Source of the DNA: Xenorhabdus poinarii G6
GTDB lineage: Bacteria; Pseudomonadota; Gammaproteobacteria; Enterobacterales; Enterobacteriaceae
NCBI RefSeq assembly: GCF_000968175.1
Contig: NZ_FO704551.1
Location: forward strand, 3,162,001-3,226,000
DNA: 64,000 nt
Direction: 5' to 3'
Part shown: piece after piece, positions 57,691 to 64,000 of the stretch
How positions within the stretch are numbered: the stretch's first letter is position 1
Layout: every line of letters begins with the position of its first letter
The notes under the pieces: generated by a model
The model's database searches: none
What the model saw: only the letters and a program-made list of their open reading frames with translations
Told to the model about the DNA's origin: nothing
Program-made: the position numbers and the translations under genes

Positions 57691-58320
57691 TTACTTTTTC
57701 TGTTCTAATGTAATCGGGGTTTTTGCGCTAATGACTAATTGCTCAGTCAGACCATCAATGCCTTTATGACGCAAGATATCCGCCCATTCATTCTGCTTAG
57801 TTGTGATCATACTGACGCCTTCAGCGATCATGTCATAAGCCTGCCAATAACCGGTCTTACTATTTTTTCGCCACTGGAAATCCAAACGCACCGGTGGCTG
57901 CCCATTAGGATCGGTAATCGTGACTCGGATCGCCACGATCGTTTTTCCTTCCAGAGGCTGTTCAGGGGCGATCTGATAATTTTGGCCATGATACATCGCC
58001 AACGCCTGACCATATACCTGTTCCAGATAAGATTCAAATGCCTTGAAATAGGCATCACGCTGATCAGGTGTCGCTTCTTTGTAGTAAGGCCCTAACACCA
58101 GCGCCCCGGCATATTTGACCTGCACATAAGGCATCAATTCTTCATGCACGATTTGGCGCAAAACGCCCGGATTTGCCTGAATCTGCGGTTGATCATTCTT
58201 CAAACGGGTAAATGTTTTTTCCGCTGCATCTTTCATCAATGCATAAGGATTGGTTTGATCAGCAGCATTCGCCAATGGCGCCACGACCAACAATGCAGCC
58301 ATAAGTAATCGCTTAAACAT
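57691..58320 (-). CDS. mlaC: Periplasmic phospholipid carrier MlaC
   Basis: Shuttles phospholipids between MlaA-OmpC and the inner-membrane MlaFEDB complex. 209 residues with a signal peptide ([20 protein letters not shown], cleavage after ANA) and the family pattern [40 protein letters not shown] and [20 protein letters not shown]. Complete. Confidence 0.96.
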   Translation of the reverse strand: MFKRLLMAALLVVAPLANAADQTNPYALMKDAAEKTFTRLKNDQPQIQANPGVLRQIVHEELMPYVQVKYAGALVLGPYYKEATPDQRDAYFKAFESYLEQVYGQALAMYHGQNYQIAPEQPLEGKTIVAIRVTITDPNGQPPVRLDFQWRKNSKTGYWQAYDMIAEGVSMITTKQNEWADILRHKGIDGLTEQLVISAKTPITLEQKK

Positions 58321-58353
58321 AAGTGTTATTTCTCCTAAATAGTGGATTGCTGG

Positions 58354-58866
58354 TTAGTGTGCTTGTTCAGGTGCAGAAGCCGATTTTTCTTTGTCTCCGC
58401 CCCCCGTCTTATACAAGAACTGACCAATCAAATCTTCCAGTACCATCGCAGGCTTAGTATCTTCAATACGATCACCATCTTTCAGTAGGGTGGTGCCTAA
58501 ATCAGGATCATCAAACCCAATATTGAGGGCAATATATTGCTCGCCCAACAGCCCTGAAGTTCGGATCGAAAGCGAACTGGTATTCGGAATATTGTCATAT
58601 TTCGTGAAAATATCTAATTCAACTTGCGGCGTATACGTTTTATGATCCAGCCAGATGTTTTCCACTCGACCAATCACAACGCCACCAACTTTTACGGGGG
58701 AGCGTACTTTCAAGCCACCAATATTATCAAAGGCGGCATATAACCGATAAGTTGGCTGGTTGCCGAAAGATCGGATATCCGCGACTTTCAGACATAAAAA
58801 AATGATTGCAGCCAGCGCAATCAAGATAAAAGCCCCAACCCAAATTTCACTCTTCTTACTTTGCAT
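58354..58866 (-). CDS. mlaD: MCE-domain protein MlaD
   Basis: A membrane-anchored MCE protein forming the hexameric ring over MlaE. 170 residues from the ATG at 58866 (QSKKSEIWVGAFILIALAAI), which matches E. coli; the frame opens earlier, inside mlaE. The MCE domain reads YRLYAAFDNIGGLKVRSPVK, GGVVIGRVENIWLD and SLSIRTSGLLGEQYIALNIG. The C-terminal tail is shorter than in E. coli. Confidence 0.95.
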   Translation of the reverse strand: MQSKKSEIWVGAFILIALAAIIFLCLKVADIRSFGNQPTYRLYAAFDNIGGLKVRSPVKVGGVVIGRVENIWLDHKTYTPQVELDIFTKYDNIPNTSSLSIRTSGLLGEQYIALNIGFDDPDLGTTLLKDGDRIEDTKPAMVLEDLIGQFLYKTGGGDKEKSASAPEQAH

Positions 58867-58870
58867 CAAC

Positions 58871-59659
58871 TTAGTTCCCAAACATCAGTGCTGTCAGTAC
58901 AAAATCCAACCCCAATACCGCCAACGACGCATGAACTACCGTGCGCGTTGTCGCCCTGCTGATCCCTTCCGATGTTGGGATAGCATCATAACCATTAAAC
59001 AGCGCAATCCACGTTACCGTAATAGCGAAAGCGACACTCTTGAGAAAACAGTTGAGCAAATCTTTATGCCATTCCACCGCAGATTGCATAGACGACCAGA
59101 AAAAGCCGCCATCAATTCCTTTCCAATCGACACCAACGATTGCCCCTCCCCAAATACCGACAGCAACAAAGATCAAGGAGAGCAGAGGCATACTGATAAA
59201 ACCGGCCCAAAAACGCGGAGCAATCACCCGACGCAACGGATCAATCGCCATCATTTCCAGACTGGAAATCTGTTCAGTCGCTTTCATTAAACCAATTTCT
59301 GCGGTCAACGCTGAACCCGCTCGCCCCGCAAACAACAGTGCCGTCACCACCGGACCTAATTCACGCAGTAGTGATAACGCCACCATCATACCAAGGCTGC
59401 CTTCCGCACTGAATGTGGTCAAGACCAGATAGCCCTGTAAAGCCAACACCATGCCAATAAACAACCCTGAAACGACAATAATCAGAAGTGACTGGACGCC
59501 TACGCTATAAAGCTGCTGACGCAAAAGTGCCCATTGCTTAGCGGGTTCTGGTTTACCAATAATGGCACTGAACAACATGAACCCCGCACGACCAAATGAA
59601 GCGGAAACCTCAATCGTACGTCGGCCAACTGCTGCCAATGCCCGTGTTAACATCAACAT
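58871..59659 (-). CDS. mlaE: Phospholipid transport permease MlaE
   Basis: Inner-membrane permease of the Mla ABC transporter. 262 residues with [60 protein letters not shown] (the MlaE-family signature) and [40 protein letters not shown] lies near the end. An in-frame ATG two codons in (59653) is an equally good start. It follows mlaF by 4 bp. Confidence 0.96.
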   Translation of the reverse strand: MLMLTRALAAVGRRTIEVSASFGRAGFMLFSAIIGKPEPAKQWALLRQQLYSVGVQSLLIIVVSGLFIGMVLALQGYLVLTTFSAEGSLGMMVALSLLRELGPVVTALLFAGRAGSALTAEIGLMKATEQISSLEMMAIDPLRRVIAPRFWAGFISMPLLSLIFVAVGIWGGAIVGVDWKGIDGGFFWSSMQSAVEWHKDLLNCFLKSVAFAITVTWIALFNGYDAIPTSEGISRATTRTVVHASLAVLGLDFVLTALMFGN

Positions 59660-59663
59660 GCCA

Positions 59664-60467
59664 TTATCCTAATAACTCAGTTTTGTAATCCCCGGCGGGG
59701 AAACGGAAAGGTACTGGCCCGTCGGCAATACCATCAAGAAATTGCCGTACCCGTTGATCCTGGTTCATTCTCAACTGATCCGGCGTACCTTCTGCAATCA
59801 CTTTCTGTTCAGCCACAATATAAGCATAATCAGCAATGCTCAAAACTTCAGGTACATCGTGAGAAACGACAACACACGTTACACCAAGCGCCTGATTAAG
59901 CTCATCGATCAGCTTCACCAAAACGCCCATTGTGATCGGATCCTGACCGACAAAAGGTTCATCAAACATGATCAGATCAGGATCGAGTGCAATCGCTCTC
60001 GCTAATGCCGCTCGCCTTGCCATACCGCCAGAGAGTTCCGATGGCATCAAATTCGCCGCCCCCCGTAAGCCCACGGCTTCCAGTTTCATCATCACGGTTG
60101 TGTGAATCAACGCTTCAGGTAGTTGAGTATGCTCACGCAAAGGAAACGCCACGTTATCAAAGACATTCAGATCTGAAAATAAAGCACCCGACTGAAATAA
60201 CATGCTCATTTTCTTACGAGCCGCATAAAGACGTGGACGCGATAACGCCGGAATATTATCGCCATCAAACCAGATTTCACCGCGTTCAGGGCGAATTTGT
60301 CCCCCAATCAAACGGAGTAAGGTTGTCTTTCCTATACCGGAAGGCCCCATAATGGCAGTAATTTTTCCCTTCGGAACGGTCAGATTAATATCAACAAAAA
60401 TCGGGCGCTGGCCTCGGGTGAAATGCATACCGCAGATCTCGATAAGATTTGCTGTTTGTTGACTCAT
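59664..60467 (-). CDS. mlaF: Phospholipid transport ATPase MlaF
   Basis: ATPase of the Mla complex and first gene of mlaFEDCB. 267 residues with Walker [21 protein letters not shown], the Q-loop in [20 protein letters not shown], the signature [20 protein letters not shown], and Walker [21 protein letters not shown]. The switch His lies in [20 protein letters not shown]. The upstream gap 60468-60697 is divergent to yrbG and holds no gene. Confidence 0.97.
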   Translation of the reverse strand: MSQQTANLIEICGMHFTRGQRPIFVDINLTVPKGKITAIMGPSGIGKTTLLRLIGGQIRPERGEIWFDGDNIPALSRPRLYAARKKMSMLFQSGALFSDLNVFDNVAFPLREHTQLPEALIHTTVMMKLEAVGLRGAANLMPSELSGGMARRAALARAIALDPDLIMFDEPFVGQDPITMGVLVKLIDELNQALGVTCVVVSHDVPEVLSIADYAYIVAEQKVIAEGTPDQLRMNQDQRVRQFLDGIADGPVPFRFPAGDYKTELLG

Positions 60468-60697
60468 TATTGATAGCCCCTAACCGTGAATAAAACTGTT
60501 TTCAGTTACTGTATTTAATACATTAATCATGCATACTACAAAAAATTGCCTAATTTGCGTTAGCAGAGTTGTGACAAATTTTACTTTTTATCTCTTGATC
60601 GTCAGAATGTAGAAGTCTAGCTGAATAAACGTTCCATGTTTAAAAATCAACCATCATTAGCATTATGCTCGGAATAAATCTTATTTAAAGGACATCC

Positions 60698-61657
60698 ATG
60701 TTTCTGACTATTATCCTGCTCATTACCGGGTTGATTTTACTGGTATATAGTTCTGATAGATTAGTTTATGGTGCTGCCGTTTTTGCCCGTGCCATGAAAG
60801 TGCCCCCTTTTATCGTCGGCCTGGTCATTATGGGTATCGGCACCTCGTTGCCGGAGCTAATGGTGTCGGTCACCGCCATTTTAGACGGGATGCCAAACAT
60901 GGCTGTGGGCAATGCAATCGGCTCCAATATTACTAACTTGCTGCTGATTACAGGTATGGCAGCCATCATTAGACCCATCAGGGTAAAATCAGAAATTTTA
61001 CGACAAGAAGTTCCCCTGATGTTGGCAATCACTGCATTTGCAGGGTATCTGCTATCTAATGGATACATAAGTCGTCTGGATGGTATCCTTTTAGTACTTT
61101 CAGCCATCTTTTTCCTCTCACTGATGATAAAGAAAACAATTCTATCTCAACATCAGGGTATTGATAGCTATACTCAAGAACGAGATGCAGAATTGCCTGT
61201 CGAAGGTAACAAAGGTATTGCACTTCTTTGGGTTGTTTTGGGTTTAATTATTCTTCCCATTTCCACTCGCATGGTCATTGACAATGCAACCGCGATTGCC
61301 CGTATTTATGAGGTCAGTGAACTGGTTATTGGCCTGACCATTCTTGCGGTGGGAACCAGCCTGCCAGAACTTGCCACCACAATAGCCGCGGCCATAAAAG
61401 GTGAGAATGACATGGCCATAGGGAATATTGTTGGCTCTAACGTATTCAATATCACACTGGTGCTCGGCATCCCCGCCTTACTCTCTCCCAGTGCCATTAG
61501 CGAGGATGTCTTTTATCGGGATTTTTGGGTCATAATGGCAGCAAGTATCCTCTTCACCGTATTTTGCCTGGGAAGAAAGTCCAGATTAAACCGATTAAAC
61601 GGTATCTTGTTACTGAGCTGTTTTATCGCTTATTTTATCATACTTTATTATTGCTAA
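60698..61657 (+). CDS. yrbG: Calcium/sodium antiporter YrbG
   Basis: A CaCA-family exchanger with two inverted repeats. The first alpha repeat is MGIGTSLPELMVSVTAIL with GNAIGSNITNLLLITGM. The second is AVGTSLPELATTIAAAIKGE with GNIVGSNVFNITLVLGIPAL. 319 residues and about ten membrane helices. It precedes kdsD in the conserved yrbG-kdsD-kdsC-lptC-lptA order. Confidence 0.95.
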   Translation: MFLTIILLITGLILLVYSSDRLVYGAAVFARAMKVPPFIVGLVIMGIGTSLPELMVSVTAILDGMPNMAVGNAIGSNITNLLLITGMAAIIRPIRVKSEILRQEVPLMLAITAFAGYLLSNGYISRLDGILLVLSAIFFLSLMIKKTILSQHQGIDSYTQERDAELPVEGNKGIALLWVVLGLIILPISTRMVIDNATAIARIYEVSELVIGLTILAVGTSLPELATTIAAAIKGENDMAIGNIVGSNVFNITLVLGIPALLSPSAISEDVFYRDFWVIMAASILFTVFCLGRKSRLNRLNGILLLSCFIAYFIILYYC

Positions 61658-61711
61658 TTTTCACGGTATTGCATCATTGCCGATTGAGTGGGAAAAGAGT
61701 GGGAAGTAAAC

Positions 61712-62680
61712 ATGCCTAAAATCGATTTTCAACAAGCAGGTAAGAGAGTATTACATATTGAACTCGAAGGGCTGGCTGGCCTGGCGCAATATATTAATGA
61801 TGATTTCAGTCAAGCCTGTGAGTTAATGTTTGAGTGTGAAGGGAAAGTAATTGTGATGGGAATGGGGAAATCCGGCCATATCGGGCGTAAAATCGCGGCG
61901 ACATTTGCCAGTACCGGTACACCTTCTTTCTTTGTTCATCCTGGCGAAGCCAGCCACGGCGATCTTGGTATGGTGACATCAAAAGATATCGTGCTGGCCA
62001 TTTCTAATTCCGGTGAATCAAATGAGATTCTGGCATTAATTCCCGTTCTCAAGCGACAAAAAGTCCCGCTCATCTGCATGACAAACAATCGTGACAGTAG
62101 CATGGGGAAAGCCTCAGATATCCACTTGTGCATTAAAACCCCGCAAGAAGCCTGCCCACTGGGATTGGCGCCCACAACCAGCACCACGGCAACCCTTGTC
62201 ATGGGTGATGCATTAGCGCTTGCCCTTTTGCAAGCGCGTGGCTTTACTGCCGAAGACTTCGCACTTTCTCACCCTGGCGGGACACTCGGACGTAAACTGC
62301 TGCTGCTGGCCAGTGATTTAATGGCCACGGGGGATAACATTCCTCATGTTCCCCAGACGGCGACGCTGCGGGAAGCGTTGATCGAAATCACCCGCAAAAA
62401 ACTGGGGATGACCGTTATCTGCGATGATGACAGGCAGATCAAGGGAATTTTTACCGATGGCGACTTGCGTCGTGTATTCGATATGGGCATTGATTTAAAC
62501 CATGCAAAAATCGCCGACGTCATGACGGCGGGGGGCATCCGTATTAAACCGAATGCCCTAGCGGTTGATGCTTTAAACTTAATGCAATCACGCCATATCA
62601 CCTCACTATTAGTCACGGAAGGTGACAAACTACTTGGTGTATTACATATGCACGATCTTTTACAGGCCGGGGTCGTGTAA
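61712..62680 (+). CDS. kdsD: Arabinose-5-phosphate isomerase KdsD
   Basis: Converts ribulose-5-phosphate to arabinose-5-phosphate, the first step of Kdo synthesis for LPS. 322 residues from the ATG at 61712 (GGGAAG upstream). The SIS domain has KVIVMGMGKSGHIGRKIAAT, PGEASHGDLGMVTSKDIVLA and FALSHPGGTLGRKLLLLASD. Two CBS domains have GIFTDGDLRRVFDMGIDLNH and HITSLLVTEGDKLLGVLHMH. The frame opens earlier at 61688 without support. Confidence 0.96.
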   Translation: MPKIDFQQAGKRVLHIELEGLAGLAQYINDDFSQACELMFECEGKVIVMGMGKSGHIGRKIAATFASTGTPSFFVHPGEASHGDLGMVTSKDIVLAISNSGESNEILALIPVLKRQKVPLICMTNNRDSSMGKASDIHLCIKTPQEACPLGLAPTTSTTATLVMGDALALALLQARGFTAEDFALSHPGGTLGRKLLLLASDLMATGDNIPHVPQTATLREALIEITRKKLGMTVICDDDRQIKGIFTDGDLRRVFDMGIDLNHAKIADVMTAGGIRIKPNALAVDALNLMQSRHITSLLVTEGDKLLGVLHMHDLLQAGVV

Positions 62681-62733
62681 AGCAAGTACACTGGTATCAA
62701 TAAGCATGATATAAATCTTAAGAGAATGTTTTG

Positions 62734-63297
62734 ATGAGTCAAAAAGCATACCTGGACACCTGTTACGGCCCAGTCAGCAACGCCGTGATTGAAAAAGCCC
62801 GCCAAATCCGTCTTCTGATTTGTGATGTCGATGGAGTCATGTCCGATGGCATCATCTACATGGGCAATGAAGGCGAAGAACTAAAAGCATTTAACGTGCG
62901 TGATGGTTATGGTATCCGTTGCTTAATTACGTCGGGTATTGAAGTTGCTATCATTACTGGCCGCAACGCTAAACTGCTGGAAAATCGAGCAAAAACACTC
63001 GGTATTACCCATCTTTACCAAGGTCAGAACGATAAGGTTTTGGCGTATAAAGAACTGTTGGATAAACTAGCATTACAGCCAGAGCAAATCGCCTATATTG
63101 GTGATGATCTTATTGACTGGCCTGTCATGGCACAAGTTGGGTTATCTGTTGCCGTTGCTGATGCCCATCCATTACTGTTGCCGAAAGCAGATTATGTCAC
63201 TCAGACAGTCGGCGGTCGTGGGGCAGTCAGGGAACTTTGTGATTTGGTGCTCTTCGCTCAAAATAAGCTAGAAGACGCCAAAGGGTTATCCATCTAA
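62734..63297 (+). CDS. kdsC: Kdo-8-phosphate phosphatase KdsC
   Basis: A HAD phosphatase that releases Kdo from Kdo-8-phosphate. 187 residues from the ATG at 62734; a TTG one codon earlier is unlikely. Motif I is LLICDVDGVMSDGIIYMG, motif II SGIEVAIITGRNAKLLENRA, and motifs III/IV lie around NDKVLAYKELLDKL and IAYIGDDLIDWPVMAQVGLS. Complete. Confidence 0.97.
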   Translation: MSQKAYLDTCYGPVSNAVIEKARQIRLLICDVDGVMSDGIIYMGNEGEELKAFNVRDGYGIRCLITSGIEVAIITGRNAKLLENRAKTLGITHLYQGQNDKVLAYKELLDKLALQPEQIAYIGDDLIDWPVMAQVGLSVAVADAHPLLLPKADYVTQTVGGRGAVRELCDLVLFAQNKLEDAKGLSI

Positions 63298-63319
63298 ATT
63301 AAAACTGAAAAAAGAAATA

Positions 63320-63913
63320 ATGAGCAAAATTCGATCCTGGTTGATCGCAATACTGGCCCTGATCGCGCTTGCGCTGATCGGCTGGAATTTATCAAATGTC
63401 AATGATGGGGCTTCGCTCCCCATTGTGGATGACGGTTATCCTAATTATCAAACACAAGAAGCCATTACGTTTGTCTATGACCCTGAAGGTAAGCTGGCTT
63501 ACAAGCTGGTCGCTGATGACGTTAAAAACTATACGAAAACGAAGCAAACTTGGTTTACCAACCCGGTATTGACAACATTTGATCCCAATGGTGCCCCCGG
63601 CGCCCCGATACCCACATGGACAGTGCGATCGAATCAGGCCAAACTGACTAACGATAACATGCTCTATCTGTATGGGGATGTCCAAGTGGATAGCCTGACC
63701 GATGCGTCACAATTGCAGCGGATCACAACAGACAATGCGACTGTCAATCTCACGACACAGGATGTCGCATCCGATAACCGGGTGGCCCTCACTGGCGTCG
63801 GACTGAAATCTGTTGGCATGAAAATGCGTGGCAATCTGCGAAACAAAACTGCTGAATTGATTGAAAAGGTGACTACTCAATATGAGATCCCACATGAACA
63901 ACCTAATCCGTAA
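63320..63913 (+). CDS. lptC: LPS export protein LptC
   Basis: A bitopic inner-membrane protein passing LPS from LptB2FG to LptA. 197 residues: an N-terminal helix (SWLIAILALIALALIGWNLS), then a beta-jellyroll with AITFVYDPEGKLAYKLVADD, VRSNQAKLTNDNMLYLYGDV and LTTQDVASDNRVALTGVGLK. It overlaps lptA by 20 bp. Confidence 0.96.
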   Translation: MSKIRSWLIAILALIALALIGWNLSNVNDGASLPIVDDGYPNYQTQEAITFVYDPEGKLAYKLVADDVKNYTKTKQTWFTNPVLTTFDPNGAPGAPIPTWTVRSNQAKLTNDNMLYLYGDVQVDSLTDASQLQRITTDNATVNLTTQDVASDNRVALTGVGLKSVGMKMRGNLRNKTAELIEKVTTQYEIPHEQPNP

Positions 63914-64000
63914 TACCGTGATTGCCGGTACCCTGTTTGCCGTCAGCCTGCCCGTACTGGCTCTAAAAGAGGATACAAAAAAGCCCATTACCATCGACTC
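63894..64000 (+). CDS. lptA: LPS bridge protein LptA, 3' end outside window
   Basis: Only the first 35 codons are visible. From the ATG at 63894 they give a signal peptide (NNLIRNTVIAGTLFAVSLPV, cleavage near VLA) and the mature start LKEDTKKPITIDS, which matches the LptA N-terminus. It forms the periplasmic bridge for LPS transport. Confidence 0.93.
   Translation, partial: MNNLIRNTVIAGTLFAVSLPVLALKEDTKKPITID

Overview
The window is chromosomal DNA of a gammaproteobacterium of the order Enterobacterales, most likely Morganellaceae and close to Xenorhabdus/Photorhabdus. That placement is my inference from protein similarity and gene order. Most of the window follows blocks I know from E. coli: rppH-ptsP-lgt-thyA; thiBPQ behind a TPP riboswitch; fadH, sstT, yqjA, yqjDEK, a DoxX gene and yhaJ; rnpB, rsmI, lpoA, yraN, diaA, dolP; mtgA, elbB, arcZ sRNA, arcB; gltBD; sspBA, rpsI, rplM; zapE, zapG, degQ, degS; murA, ibaG, mlaBCDEF, yrbG, kdsD, kdsC, lptC, lptA. 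No tRNA, CRISPR array or prophage was seen.

Layout. 1-1.5 kb: a LysE-type exporter (cut by the window edge) behind an AlaX-like aminoacyl-tRNA editing protein. 1.7-6.3 kb: thymidylate synthase, prolipoprotein transferase, nitrogen-PTS enzyme I and RNA pyrophosphohydrolase, all on the minus strand. 6.4-9.9 kb: thiamine riboswitch and ABC importer. 9.7-11.6 kb: a GT39/ArnT-like membrane glycosyltransferase whose end runs 150 bp into thiQ on the other strand. 11.7-13.4 kb: a YjaB-like acetyltransferase split by an ISAs1-family element with a 10-bp target duplication. 13.6-20.3 kb: VirK/YbjX-like protein, GNAT, fadH, sstT, yqjA.

The main discovery is at 20.3-28.4 kb. An 8,061-bp segment is bounded by IS66-type ends (GTAAGC...) with 20 identical terminal bases in inverted orientation, and flanked by a perfect 8-bp direct repeat (ACCTTTTC). 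Two decayed copies of a small non-autonomous IS66-like element sit at its ends. Between them is myo-inositol cargo: an inositol 2-dehydrogenase, a sodium/solute symporter, a collapsed iolC, an inosose dehydratase, then a more AT-rich MFS transporter and a second Gfo/Idh/MocA oxidoreductase. It looks like a composite transposon inserted between yqjA and yqjD.

28.5-64 kb is mostly conserved core. Exceptions: a LpoA lacking most of its N-terminal TPR-like domain, an orphan 61-codon gene fragment beside rnpB, a small exported protein I do not recognise, and several short tandem repeats and palindromes. Much of the right half serves the cell envelope: PG synthesis (murA, mtgA, lpoA), phospholipid retrograde transport (mla), Kdo and LPS export (kdsD, kdsC, lptC, lptA), and periplasmic proteolysis/stress sensing (degQ, degS, dolP).
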